Shown here piece by piece: positions 34,667-48,126 of a stretch of 64,000 nucleotides of DNA (position 1 is its first letter; each line of letters begins with the position of its first letter). The stretch lies in NCBI GenBank assembly GCA_036877525.1, contig JAZGTH010000008.1:10508001-10572000 (forward strand), in the 5' to 3' direction. The translations under genes and the position numbers were made by a program. Origin of the DNA: Chromobotia macracanthus (Eukaryota > Chordata > Actinopteri > Cypriniformes > Botiidae). The notes beneath the pieces were generated by a model. It worked only from the letters and a program-made list of their open reading frames with translations. It did no database searches and was not told the DNA's origin.

Positions 34667-36660
34667 GTGAGACCATTGGGGTGCTGCTGTATAGCTTTAT
34701 TTATAAGAGGATGTGAAGCTGCAGTGAGGATAAATCCAGGGCATGGATACAGCACCAGCAGGATGGGCTGGATGGGAAAAGATTCCACCTTTGCTTTGAG
34801 GCAAACACGCAGGCTTATGCAATTAGTTAGAATAGGACGAAATGCACTTCGGTTCTGATGATTCGTTGCGACATGTTTTGAACCCGGCCAGGTCCAAGAA
34901 TAAACTCATTTGACCCAAAAAAGATTAAATCATGTAGGTCAAGCTAAGGCCTGCTCAAATAATCTCCCAGAGGTATTATTATCATCTAACCGAAACGCCA
35001 TTTCCCCCTGCAACTCTTAACAGGTGATTCTTACAGAATCAGATTGCAGTTGTGTGTTATTTTGGAGGATGTGTTTCTGTTTGTTGTGTGACAGTTTATA
35101 GAGCGTCATGGACTTGTGGGTCTGGTGGGTAAACTGGTGGGTATCAGGTTTTATTCCCCTGACTGGCTAGACTGACCCATCCGCCCCAGCATAAGTGTTT
35201 CTTCTTGGCAGGAATTATACGCGATTCATTTTTAAATTATGTGATTTTGTAAGATTAATGTTTCATGCGATTCAGTGTTAGATGGATGATGTAGGAAAGG
35301 GTTCAAACCAAATTGTTTTCAGTTTCTAAAAGAACTTCCCAAGTTTAATGAGAATTGGTTTCACAATTTTATCTGACAAAGTCATCTCATCCTTTGGCAG
35401 TTTAAATAGTGAAATCATACTGAATCACAAACCATTTACCAACAATCAGTTTTCGAGTCAGTTGAGTAGAATGCAAAAGGGAATAGACTGGTAGACTGGT
35501 GAACAATGATAAACTTGTAATGCTTTTTTTTCTTTTCCATCATTGGAATGTGTGTTTTACCTGTGTGCTGTTAAAGCTGAAGATCTCTAAACCCTCTCTA
35601 TACACCACCATTATGGTGATTACATATACTTTGGCAGTCACATGTAAGCATACAGAAGGGTTACTTTATCCAGACACGCTTGACAAAGTCTCAGAACCCA
35701 AGATAGATTTCCGAACAGAGCCCCAAATTCCAAAGCATTTCTTACAATTCATTTGCTGTGTTGCCAAAAATGGACGTGCTCCAAGTTAGTGTGTGTTTGT
35801 GTTGTCTGATTAAAGAACAGGGTCGTTTTGTTGAGGTTCTGAAGGTTATTATGTCTATTAATTTCTCTACCAGACATTTTTAAGTGAGGCAAAAGTTCTG
35901 GTTTTATGTTTATTGTTTTTATGATTTTCATAATTGATTTCAAGAGTCAGATTGTATGTTTTCTGTAGTAGTAATGATATAAAACAATGAGAATAGAGAA
36001 TTTTGTAAGAAGTTGCCTTGTTTTTTGTATAACTAAAAAAATGAGTAAAACAACTTAAAACATCTTAGAAAACAAGTTGAACTGTGTAGGCAGCTATCTT
36101 GACGATCTTGTTCCTTTTATGGCGATCAGTGTGAACGATCCTAATCCTTTAATTGCCGTGTATTGTCCTGGATTCTAGAGATGACGTGGTGCCAGTAGCA
36201 ACACCCTCTTCTTCTGAATTTGAATGGACAGTCAGCCTATAGGGTCAACGGGGCCCTTATATATGCATTTAATTGTGACCTTTGTAAACTTTACACTATA
36301 AATGTGCATTTTGGATCTTTATTATTATTATTCACTGTCTGGAATACAAAAAAGGCAGAGTTAGATGACATATTACAACCAAAAGTTTCGAACGTTGCTA
36401 AAATAACGAAGTTGCTAGAATGAAGAAACCAACTTCCTTGAGTTTATATTTCAAATAGAATTGTTTTATATTTTCATTCAAATGAAAATAAAATGAACCA
36501 CAAAGAAATTCAGTTTCCTGGCAAAAATAAAGACATGATAAATAATAAATCCAAACTAAACAAAAAACAGACAAAGCATAAAAAGCTAGTGCAACATTCT
36601 GTAACAATGACATAATGAATTGCGTGTTGTATGATCATTGCCATATTTATAGTGGCTGGA

Positions 36661-36768
36661 TTGAGGTACATTATTGAGGTGTCTGAAGTGAGGTACATTA
36701 TTGAGGTGTCTGGATTGAGGTACATTACTAAAATGTCTGGATTGAGGTACATTATTGAGGCGTCTGGT
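36661..36768. repeat. Minisatellite, 4 x 27 bp
   Basis: Four head-to-tail units start at 36661, 36688, 36715 and 36742, each containing GAGGTACATTA and GTCTG. They are exactly 27 bp long, with a few differences between units. It lies in nhs intron 1. Confidence 0.85.
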
Positions 36769-37410
36769 GCATAAACATGATGCAATATATGTGAAATAAA
36801 TTGGGCAGGGGGTTCTGTATCTGTGGTTATTTCATGTATGTGCACGAACAGTCGGATCATGTTATTGAGATTGAGTGTACAGAAACCTGAAGTCATGTCA
36901 CTCATGATTGAGGTGGTTGTTGATGATATTCATTTATTTAATTCTCCAAATGTGTTTTCTGAGCATAAGTAGCAGACTCATCTAGAAACATAAAATGATG
37001 TCTAGTCTTGAATGAAATCCATTTCAGTAAGATTTTCTTTTCCATCCTGGAAGTGAGAAGGCATGTGATCTCCCCTCCCCAGTGAGGGTGAATTGAGGTG
37101 GGTAGAGATCACCTCGCCTGCCCTCGCTCTTGTTTAATTAGTCACGATATCTCCCACAGCATATTGCCACTTTGCAGGTTTCTCTAATGAAGGGAAAAGT
37201 TAGAGTGAGAGTTGTGGCGACTGGAGAAACACCTTTGACGTGTTACGCTTAACACTCGTGTCAAAGTGTTTTTAATGGGTACTTCCTCACTTTTGTACTG
37301 ACAAAGATCTGCAATGTCTGTCAGTCACTGAATAGTGAATTGAACAAAAATATTTTTGAGGTCCAATCTGTATATTTCTCATGCAAGACCTTGAATGGGC
37401 CAGTACTCTT

Positions 37411-37713
37411 TCAGCTAACAGTGAACATTCTCAGGACGTTGACTAATGTTCTCTAAAAGTTCTCTCAAAGTTATCGCAAAGTTCTTGCATTACCATTATT
37501 AAAATATTTATAATTTAGTGTTATATCATATCAATAACATTGTTCTTTGTTAGTGGAACATTACAGAATTAAGTTACAGAATTAAAAAAGCTTAAATAAT
37601 GTTCTTGTAACCATGCAATAACGTTAATACGATGTCTAAAAACTGGATGTTTTAAAACTTTTTGTTAGGGAATGTTAGGGAAACATTCTTACAACCTAAA
37701 ATTGTTAGCTGGG
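37411..37713. mobile_element. Same MITE family
   Basis: TCAGCTAACAGTGAACATTC to AAATTGTTAGCTGGG, about 303 bp, with all internal blocks. It lies in nhs intron 1. Confidence 0.8.
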
Positions 37714-39156
37714 CTGTGCAGCCATAATAGCACACATTGAAGCTTGGGGGGAGAGAGGGTCTAACCTTTTAACAGAACCCACTGCAGCTTTTTGCCCTAA
37801 GAGCCCCTGGGGCCAAATGTATTGTCCTGCAGGTTTAATAGCATCTCTATACACACACACAGACACACCCACACGCTCCATATTACCACTGCTGCTCATT
37901 TACCCATGAATCCAGACCACAATGCATTCAGAAACATGCAGATGTATAAAAACACACACATATAAAGACTCAAGGATATGCATAGGTGCGCACACTTCAC
38001 ATATTTACACACGTTGTCTGCGCACACGCATCTCCCATTCTCTGTCTCATAATAGGTTGAGGGCTCTCGCTTATTTCGTTTTGATAACTATCGTACAAAA
38101 ATGAGTCTCAGTGGCCCGGAATTAAAGTAGCTGCAGACCGCACATCATCTTATCAGCTCCAGGCTACTGTGAGCTCAGCTCTGATTGGTTGGTTTCTGGC
38201 AGCGCTGCAGCCATTGGTTTAAGTACTTGTAGAGTTCACCCACCATTTGCACACACAGTCTTCGGGAACAAATCTAGCGTGAGCTCTCGTGCATTGCCGC
38301 AGGCCACCGACAAGGACATGCAGGCTTTTATTTTTGATGGTATATGCAATGTTTGATCTACTGTACAGTTTAATAAAGACGCAACATTCTTGTTTATGGA
38401 ACCGAGGTCTACTACATTTCGAACCACAAAATAGCATGAATTGTGCGTTTGTTTTAAAAAAAAATCACAAATGTGGCTTTTTAAGGGACATTTACATGCT
38501 GTGAGTAAAGAATATGTGGTTTGCGAAAAATGTTTAACCCATTTACACATAACATACCATAAAACCATAAATTAAACAAAGAATGTAAGAAAGAGGTACC
38601 GTTTATGTAAAAAGGAACATTAATTTACTTTAGCGGTCAGCATTTGGGGCAAAAAGCATGCCAACTATTTGCTTGACTAAAGGAGCCGTTGCTGAATGCA
38701 GATTTTGCAAAGATTGGCAGACTTCATGCCGAACACACACACAAGTAGGTACAATTCAACACAGCAGAAGTGCTTTGTGTTTAATATTCATTATGCAGGT
38801 CTGTATGGAATTGTTTCTGTTGTAACAAGTTTTAATTGGGTAACAGCTTTAAAAGTAAGAATTCTTTAACAAAGTTCAAAGCTCAGGTTTAGGTAGACAT
38901 TGTGGTTGGGGAGGTAAATGTGGTATTTTTTTGCCCCGGGGCTGAGCTTGCTTTATTATGGGGGTTAACACAATGGAATGGTAAGCAGTGTTAAAGCAAA
39001 CCTTTCCAGGTCGTTTATTATGGGGCACGCACAAGAGAATGACACTCAGCGTATAATTTACTTCAAATATAAGCTCAAAATGAAGTATTTGCTGGGTTCA
39101 AAGGAAGGGGAAGAGGTGATATTTAACTTTAATAGTCTAATGGGTGCGTCGGTGTA

Positions 39157-39486
39157 CCCAGCTAACAATTTCAGGTTGTAAGAACGTTTCTCTAACATTT
39201 CCATTAAGTAACCAAAAATGTTAAAAATGGTATTTTGAACGTAAATGTCAAGTTTTTTTTAGAGGGTGTATTAACATTGTTTATATATACAATTATTGTT
39301 ATTCAGACATGTTCTATAATTCTGTAATGTTTTTAAAGTGTTCCACTAACAAATTATGAATAATGTTTATATACGATGTATAACATTAAAAGAAGTTCTA
39401 CTAACATTACTACCGCTTTTAATAACTTTAAGATAACCTTTAGAGAACTTTAGCTTACGTTTTAAGAATGTTCTGTTTTAGCTGGG
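39157..39486. mobile_element. Same MITE family, full-length, TA-flanked
   Basis: CCCAGCTAACAATTTCAGG to TTTTAGCTGGG, 330 bp, with TA directly on both sides. It lies in nhs intron 1. Confidence 0.85.
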
Positions 39487-40035
39487 TAGACTGAGGGTTT
39501 TAAATGATTTATCTCTAATTAACCTTGCAGTGCTTTGTTAATAAGAAATCATAAGCTTATCTCTTTGGTCACTACATAAATCCCATACTTCCATCTGTGT
39601 TATTTTATAGTTTTGGTTGCTATTACTCTAAGATTTGATCAGATGTGTCCAGAGTTCTGACTGTATTTTATATAAAATATAAACAGGACCCCATGCTGTG
39701 TATTAAGCCTAACATCTGGTTAATGATGGAGCTCATGAATAATTAGTTAGGACAGCAGGCCCAGTGTGAATCTTCATTTCTAAATGCATATTCATAAGGG
39801 AGAGGAATGGAACGTCATTATTCATTTAGGGGTCCTAAATTAAGCCCTGTTGTACATTATTCAGAATTTAGAAAGTCTGAAGCTCATTTCTTAACATTAT
39901 CAATCAGTCTTTTGGGGGAAGAAGTAAAAACGACATGGAGTGAGAGACGTCGAGCGGAGTAGGTCCTGCAGCTTTCAATGATATACCATAAAGTGAAGAC
40001 AAAATGAAAGAACCAGAACGTATTCATCTAAGAAC

Positions 40036-40182
40036 TCATGTGCCATCCACTATCTGCCCAGACTTGTTGCACACCCAGCGGAAGCCCCCACATCCTCTGT
40101 ATTCTACAATATCCTCATCCTCAAAGAACTCCCACTGGCTAAACAGCTCACTGAGTGCAGACAAACACTGACGACTGAGTGT
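40036..40182 (-). CDS. Coding-like minus-strand terminal exon, unrecognised
   Basis: Read on the minus strand, an acceptor-like CCATCCACAG (as ATCCACAG) precedes 49 codons ending in TGA at 40036. The sequence has a protein-like composition, with SALSELFSQWEFFEDEDIVE and YRGCGGFRWVCNKSGQIVDG. I do not recognise the family. It lies inside nhs intron 1 on the opposite strand, with no convincing upstream partner exon nearby. It may be a pseudogene fragment, the last exon of a nested gene, or chance. Confidence 0.3.
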   Translation of the reverse strand, partial: TLSRQCLSALSELFSQWEFFEDEDIVEYRGCGGFRWVCNKSGQIVDGT

Positions 40183-40998
40183 CTGTGGATGTGGGTTAGT
40201 GGCAGGTGCTAGCTTTCTTTGCGAATGTATGTGATCGACTTGCTTGGTTGGGTTTCTTATCATTTGCAGAAAAGCTTGACTAAAGGCCCTGTTATGTTCG
40301 TTATATTCCCTGTTCTTTGCTCAGCGGTAGAAAGAGGTTTGAAGCATCTGTACAATGGTATACCATTTGGGAACATTCAGATGGCTCTGCGTAGACACTG
40401 TTTTAACCGTTTTAGAATAAAATTTAATTGTGAAAAATGATCCAGTAAGGATGCTTGTGCCAAAGTGGGTGGAGACTGAGGTCACACCCACATATTGCAT
40501 CATCGTCATTTTGCTTTATTGGCTAATATTACATATTGTAGCCAGCATAACTGTTAGCAACAAGGAACAGCCTTCGTGTTGGAAGTGCACCTACATTATG
40601 ATGCCTTAAAATGCCGTCTTCATAGGCAGTTCACTAGGTTTTAGAACACAGCAATGGATCTACGAGTTCCATTTTGATGCAAGACCAAAAAATATGTGAA
40701 AATACACGCTTGTTAATTTACATATTTAAGTATGCAGCTGAATAAAAGAGCTCAGTCAAAAACTGCTTTCTGCCTTTTAGCCCTCTCGGTGCTCCACTTT
40801 TGCTTTAGAGTTGGTCTACTTCTGGCTTTGACAGGACTTTTAATGTTTAATGCACTTTGATTTTTTTTACTGGAGACACATCAAGGCTCTCTGTGAGGCC
40901 TGTCTGAGAGCTGAAGAAAACTGTATCCTCTTCAGCACAGTCTTAGAAATAAAGGTCGAGCAGAGGAACAGTCACATTTATAAACAGGGAATGTACAA

Positions 40999-41241
40999 CC
41001 CAGCCAACAATTTTAGATTGTAAGAATGTTTCTTTAATGTTTCCATTAGTAACAAAAACCTAATATGTTCCTAGAACATTCGAAATAACATTGAATTCTG
41101 TACTTTAAAATGGTCCACTAACAATTTAAGAACAATAATGTAGAAGACAAAAAAACATTATTAATGTTACTGCAAGAACATTTTATGATAACTTTCAGAG
41201 AACATCAGCCAACATTCTGAGAACGTTCCCTGTTCGCTGGG
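40999..41241. mobile_element. Same MITE family
   Basis: CCCAGCCAACAATTTTAG to CCCTGTTCGCTGGG, internally shortened, about 243 bp. It lies in nhs intron 1. Confidence 0.75.
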
Positions 41242-41474
41242 TAGTAGCTGTTGCTTCTCAATGTTTGCTGTAGACCTTCACAAACTATTTGAAGGATTAA
41301 ATGATCTTTGGAGGTTTCTGATGACCATTTCTCTGGAATAAAATCACACCGCTCACAGTTATGTAAGTGAATGAGTCAATGCAACAGTGATTTGCAAACC
41401 CCTATAATTAGAAATGATAACTGACTGTGGGGTGAGCTGACGTTAATTATTTTTATAGATGGACACATTTGTTA

Positions 41475-41645
41475 TTTAAAGCTGCATATTCGTTATTTAA
41501 AAGTCCATTATTGCAAGTACATAACTGATCAGTGTTCAGAACAGCCTCTTTACCTAACACCCATTCCAATCCACGGTAAGTTTATAATGATTTTTAATTT
41601 GAGCTGTCTGGTCCCATTTTCCAGGAAATGTTAGTTCATCTTGTA
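41475..41645. repeat. Second short repeat family, degenerate
   Basis: It starts TTTAAAGCTGCATATTCG and keeps AAGTACATAACTGATCAGTG and CCAGGAAATGTTAGTTCA; the right end is lost. Confidence 0.5.
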
Positions 41646-44113
41646 GTTATGTCACATCTGTAAACAGAAAGAAAAATATTAGGCTACTAATATGCATGAT
41701 GGGTGCTGGAAATGGAGTGTTTTTGGCTTGTTCTTTCAGCAGTTCATTTGTACTGTTGGTGTTTGAAAAGTGTGTGTCTGTAATTTATTGATCTCCTAAA
41801 GATGTCACACCATATGTGAGAAGATACATTAGTAACATGTTAAATGATTGACTAAGACGGCATGTTTCAAAGCCATGATAAAATGTTAGTTCAGACAGAG
41901 GGGGAAGCTTCTTGCGTTTTTTCCTGGTTTGTATTTGCCTTCAAACTGGAATCAAGTCTTTCTCCTGCGATCGGACCTCTGAGGTGTCAGTAATCTCAGT
42001 GTATCTTTGATCACGCCACTATGATGATGAAACAGGCAGAATTCATACATGTGGATAAACAGAATGAGCTGTGCTTTAATCACACACTCTCTATTCCTCT
42101 CTCTCTACACAGATACATAAATAGAGAGACAGGTTTATAGGGATATGTTCTTATATTAGCTTTTTGATGTTTCGCTGTCAAATTACCTTGGAATGCCTGA
42201 CGCCATTCTCAGTAAAATTGGTTTTATGGCATGCCGCAATGCTCAAGAATCTGGCAAATTTTTCAGGCACCAGAAGGACACCTTGGGAAGTCATTAAGCA
42301 CCTCCCTGGATTGGCTCAATGTGTGGATGGGTTAAACTGCGGTTCGTCTTGAACTGGCGATCTGCCCGGACAGCTATGCTCCGCAGACAGTGAGAGATGT
42401 ATCTTTAATTCTGAACGGTGCCCACTGCTGCCAGTCCTAAAGTCCCCTTAAAACCATAAAGGGCCCTCAGATTTATAGAACAGCTGCAGAGTGGGTGGCT
42501 GCTCTGTGGATCTCATAATGCTGTTACCAATTTACAAATTTGATTGGACAAATTTAAAAACTTTATTCCCTTTAACTTGCATTGGCAACAAATAAAAAAA
42601 ATACAAATACACCCACTGAGAGTCAGAGGTCAACTAACTCTTACTATATAGTATGACAGTGGCTATTGGGTTGAACAGAAGGGCCCGAAGGACTGTTTAG
42701 AAAAATGGTTTGGAAGCTATTCTTTATTTCACTGAGCTACTTAAAAGTTACCCACTTTACCTTTAAGTATGTGAACCGTGTAAAATCAAAGGGAATCCTC
42801 TCGGTCCCTTCTGTGTCAGAGGAACATAAGGGGAAATAAATGTTTGTCTGTCAGGGCATGCTGCAAGACAGGGGTCTCTCTGAGAGATAGCAAGGGAGAG
42901 AGAGAGAGAGAAAGGGAAAAACTTGGCTGATTGAGTCACAACAGAGGGAACAGCCATAATTAAGACAGAGAGACAGAGGGAGATAAAGAGAGTGGACTGC
43001 TCTGATGACAGTAAACAGAGCTGTTGTGTTTGAGCTGTCTTTAATCTCTTCCAAGAATAAATCAATGGAGTCGCACTGTGTATTGCACTACACAGACAGC
43101 ACACCTCCCGTTTCATGTAGAATGAAACATTTGCTCTGCGGGTTTAACTTTTCATGTGGCACTAAATCTTGTTTAATACATCTTCCTTTTATAATGACCC
43201 ACGTTTTGGTGGGATCAAAAATAACGATTTGATTGAACATATTTGTGTAGCGCTTTTCAGGATAAAAATGTCTCAAAGCAGCTTTGGCAAAGAACTGTGG
43301 CTTACAACCCCCAATCCAAAGGCAACAGTGGCAAGATAAAACTTCTTAAGATGTTTAAGTAGATGAGGAGGAAATCTTTGGAGGGACTAAGACTCAGCCG
43401 TGGAACCTGTCCGACTAAGGCTGGCACATAACACATGTATACTTTACATAAATGTTTATTTAAGTAGATGTAATTCAGCACTATCTGTATGATAGAATCA
43501 AGAAATTTGTTGTACGCTATAATATAATGATTATGGTCATTTCAAAAATTACTTTGATTAAAATAAAGCTTTTGCAGCATGAAAGACGTCACAGCTGTGT
43601 AATAAAACATTTAAATACAAATTTCTGTGATGCCGGGCAAGTTTGATTTGCTAATTTTATCCCTTAACCAAAACACTTGCTTTCTGCAACATCGAAAGGA
43701 ATGCAATTGAGAAAAAATTGTCTTGCGTAATAGTTCTGAGCTGAGTTTTGGTTTCTATGGGACTTTAAGGGCCTTAGGAAGTTAACTTGTCTTAACCATT
43801 TCACTGCTTAAAAGATGTTATGTATGCAAAGACATACAGTGCCAACATACAGTACATTCATTTTGACCTCTGCTAATGCAGTACACCATTGATTCCTACC
43901 ACACAGCTTTTAAACGTGACTGGTTTGGCTGTTTTATTGATTTATAACAAGTCCCCTGTGTCTTTTCTTCTCACTGCTCAGGTTTCGGGGAAAAACTCTG
44001 TATAGGTAAGTTGTTTGTCACAGAGTAAGTGTTGATAGTAATAGACTTGTTTGTGTAGTAAAGATAGTCAAGAGTATGTAGACCCTCACCTCTAATCCAT
44101 AGATGTACATGTA

Positions 44114-44226
44114 CCCAGCTAACAGGCAATGGTCTCAGAATGTTGGCTAACGTTCGGTAAAAATTCTCAGTTAAAAAACATTCCTGCAGTAACATGAATA
44201 GAATGTTTTTTAATGTTTTAAAGTTA

Positions 44227-44294
<68 letters not shown>

Positions 44295-44494
44295 TTATTT
44301 GTAGTAGAATTATTTAAAAATACAGAATTAAATGTTTAAATAACGTATGACCAATCAATAATGTTAATGCACGTCTGAAAAAACTGTGGAGGTTTTGAAC
44401 ATTCCTAGAACTATTAAAATAACGTTTTTATAGTTTTTGTTACTTAATGGAAATGTTCGGGAAATGTTCCCACAACCGAAAATTGTTAGCTGGG
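44114..44494. mobile_element. Same MITE family, TA-flanked, with expanded (TA)n core
   Basis: CCCAGCTAACAGGCAATGG to AATTGTTAGCTGGG, with TA on both sides. A (TA)n microsatellite at 44225-44288 sits where other copies have ATATATCATATA. Confidence 0.85.
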
Positions 44495-44970
44495 TATGTG
44501 TGTGATTCTAAATATTGTATTTTGTCAATAGATTGTGTTTTCTAAGCATCTTACAGTGCTGTAACCTCCCATACTGTTCCTGAATGTGACATCTTGGGTT
44601 CACCGTGACATCATATCTGAACAGATACAGGAATATCAGCATGAACAGATTAACAGCAGCTTAAGCAGAACAGTCATTCATAGCAAAGCACAAAGTCGAG
44701 CTCATTAGCTCAGGAATGAACTGTTATTACTCCATTACTGGGGCACAAATTAAAGCAATTTCTAGCCAGGAGTTTTAAGAGTTTCTAGCCATCCAAACAT
44801 CTCCTCCTCCATTTCAGCATGCATTCTCTTTTGTGAGCTGTAGGTTTGCTCATCAAGTGCTTCACAAGGGTGGGAGAGAGCTGTTGCTTTGTCTTTGAAG
44901 CTACCATGGCAGTGAAAAAATTCAGTATGAGTGTAGATGCAGCATAAGCATGTAAAGATGATGGTCATAG

Positions 44971-45020
44971 CTTTTAGAGACTGTTAACCAACATTCTGAG
45001 AATATTCCCTGTTAGCTGGG
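44971..45020. repeat. Same MITE family, terminal fragment
   Basis: Only the last 50 bp are left: AACCAACATTCTGAGAATA then CCCTGTTAGCTGGG. Confidence 0.65.
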
Positions 45021-45608
45021 TTTATGTTAGAAACCACTGAATGAAATAAAAGAACTTGATTGACAGGGACATTGGTCAGTTTAGTGGTCATTATACAAAC
45101 ATAAGACCGCAGAATGATGATTGACCAATCACAGTCAAGTATTTCAGAGCACCAGGGTTTTCTCAAGCCGGGTTCAAGGTACTTTGCTCAAGGGCACACT
45201 GGTGAAAGTTCACAAATGACCCTTACTGAGCTTAAACCCACAGCGTTTTGGTTACCATGCCGGATACATACGTTTTAGGAAAGACTTTTGTGGCCTTTTG
45301 TCACTGATCAGTGATTAGATTAACCGTTCGTCTAATAATGCTTAAGGAAGGGATTTGCTTTGAGACAGCTGGTTCTAGATCAGTCTGCTTGAGTTTGTTT
45401 TTGCCCGGTCTGCTGAGTGGGCTGATGTGTCGCGCGCTGACAGCAACAGTGGCGGCCCGCAGGTCTGCAGGCTAGCGCAGCTGCTCCACTAGACAGCGTA
45501 ACCATGCATGCAGGAAACGCGCTCTTTCTGCACCTCATAAGTGTGAATGCTGGGAGAAAAATTAACTGCTGAAAGAGACCAGTCTCTCATACAACCCTTC
45601 ACAACAAA

Positions 45609-45914
45609 CCCAGCTATAAGGGAATGTTCTCAGAATGTTTTCTAAAAGTTCTGTCAAAGTTCTTGCAGTAACATTAATAAAATGTTTTTAAACATTATAT
45701 ATCTCATATAAAAAGTTAGTGGAACATTGTACCAATATTACAGAATTTAAAAATGTATGAATCACATTCTTAAAACAAGCAATAACATTAAAACACTGTC
45801 TAAAAAATGGACTTTTGAATGTTCCAAGAACTGTTCAAATAACATTTTTAATGTTTTTGTACTTGATGGATACATTAGGGGAAACGTTTTTACAACCTAG
45901 AAGTGTTAGCTGGG
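45609..45914. mobile_element. Same MITE family
   Basis: CCCAGCTATAAGGGAATG to AAGTGTTAGCTGGG, about 306 bp with all internal blocks. It lies in nhs intron 1. Confidence 0.8.
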
Positions 45915-46520
45915 AAAGCATGAAGATACAAAAGTCTCATTTGTCTGATAGAACCACATCCACTCTATGATCACGTAATTGAAGGCGACTATTTTTGCTC
46001 AGTTGAATAATTACAGCTATGCCAAACTGCAATTAACTTGCCTTGTAATTTCCACTGGGTTCCCCCCCACCCCTCTTTCACTATGTAGTGTACTGTATGT
46101 GACCGTGTGTGGGAGAATGTGTGTGTTTGAACTGCTGTATTTGGGACACGTCCCTCTGCGTGAAGTGGGGGCTGAATTATTCTCCCTAGGCGCGAAGTGC
46201 AGATCAGCCATATGGTTTTAATAGATCAAGGCGAGTGATCCTGAAACTAAGGTCATTTATATTTCTCTATCCGTGACACCATCTGCTGTTGCCTCTGCCC
46301 ATTATTTTATCCTGAATCGACAATTTAAAAGCTCTGTTTGACCAGGAGGATGAGTGTTATTTAGTGAGCATAATCGTTCAGTTATGAATGATCGTTTTAG
46401 CAAGATTTCTAATGGAATGCTGTTTTGTTCTGTACAAAAATCAAAATTTTCTTAAATCAATATTTTTGTTGTTTTCCATTTTTTAAAAAAAGTGAAGCAC
46501 CTTTAAAACGAAGAATTTTT

Positions 46521-46772
46521 CTCCAAGTTATCAAACAATGTTCTCTTGCAGTAATGTTAGTAGAATTGTTTTATGTTATATTGTATATATCAAAAACGTT
46601 ATCCTTATGTTGATATTGGAATATTTAAAAAATATTACCAAATTATAAAGTGTAACAACATTCTTTTACCGAACAGTAATGTTTATACAATGTCTGGAAA
46701 ACTGGATGTTTTGAATGTTCCTAGATCTTTCCGAATAACTTTTTAATGATGTTTTTATTACTTAATGGAATT
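46521..46772. repeat. Same MITE family, ends lost
   Basis: Internal blocks only, from AAGTTATCAAACAATGTTCT to TTTTTATTACTTAATGGAA. Confidence 0.6.
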
Positions 46773-47886
46773 AGTGGACTGTCCATCTGACCTTAAGGAT
46801 GAAGTGTTTCAGTGTTGATGCTGAACGCTCAGCCTGTCTGTACTGCTCTCTCATTACATGTGCTGGTGCTAAGCCAGTTAGCAGCATGGGCTTGATCTGA
46901 GCCACGCAAATCTCCAGATTAGACGGAGGCGATTGAGCGTTCCGATCAGATTATTCCTCAGGGTGTATGCCGTTGGATTTGGCCTCTTCACTAGCTAATT
47001 ATCCGTTGCTCAAGTGAACTGGCTTTGCATGGGCCTATAGAATGAACCCTGGGAAACCTCCAGAAAGTTCCATGAAGGTTTACAAAATTGATAAAGTAGT
47101 ATATTCATTATTACAGAAATGAACACTGAGCGTTCCTCAAACGTTTGAAATTTAAATTAAGAGCATAAAACTCTGTAGTGCTGTCAGGGATTTTGTTTTT
47201 TATTACTTTGCTCACACATAGATAAGAAAAAACACAACTGAAATCTCTTAATGTTTCAGTCATTTCTTACCGCTGGATGGTGACTTTTTCTTAAGTCTCT
47301 AACCTCTTATATCATTTATAATTGTTTATGATCCACATTAAATTTTAAACTGTATGTCAACAATCGTCTCATCTGTGCCTCTTTTGTTTTCCTAAGAAAT
47401 TTTAAAAGAAACATCCACGTGGATAACTAAAAGTCACAGTTGTGAGAACACCAAGTCTCCAAAACAGCAACCTGAGAAATAAAATTGTTGTGTGGGCCAA
47501 TCACATTTCAGTGTAAAATGCTTTGACTGGACTAAAGCTTTTTGACTTGTATTGTAGTTGCGTGCGCATGATAAACTGCAGAGATTGTGCAATCAGCACA
47601 ACAAAGATGTCTTGAGCTCCACTGAACCTTGTGATTTTAATTGTGGAGTGCTTTTCTCCAGGCTTTTCATTCATCATCCTGTACGCTGTTAAACAACGTG
47701 TGTCTGACACCTGGGAAACGTGGATTTCAGTGCGTTTGTTGCCGTGATCTCTGGGGACTGTTTTGTCTGTCTCTCAGTAGCCTTACACATGACCGGTGTA
47801 GTAGGGGGGCATTGTGGAGGACTGAAGGGGGCTGGTAGAGGGTCTGGAATCTTTACAAACGCTGTCAAACGTCTGAATGATGGGAA

Positions 47887-48126
47887 CCCAGCTAACAGGG
47901 AACATTCCCAGAACATTGACAAATGTTTTCTACGGTTGAAAGTTCTCTCAAATAAAAAAGGTTCTAGCAGTAATGTTAGTAGAACTTTTTTTAACTTTAT
48001 ATATCATATATATCAAAAGCTTAATTCTTAAGTTGTTAGTGGAACGTTTTAAAAAATGTATAGAATTAAAAAGGTTTAGATAACGTTCTTATAAGCAAGC
48101 AATAGTGCTAATACAATGTCTAAAAC
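47887..48126. repeat. Same MITE family, right end missing
   Basis: CCCAGCTAACAGGGAACATT at the left, internal blocks as far as AATACAATGTCTAAAACC, then unrelated sequence. Confidence 0.75.

Noticed and set aside
36661..36768. CRISPR-like array
   Set aside because: The 27-bp units are directly adjacent with no unique spacers, and the genome is a vertebrate's.
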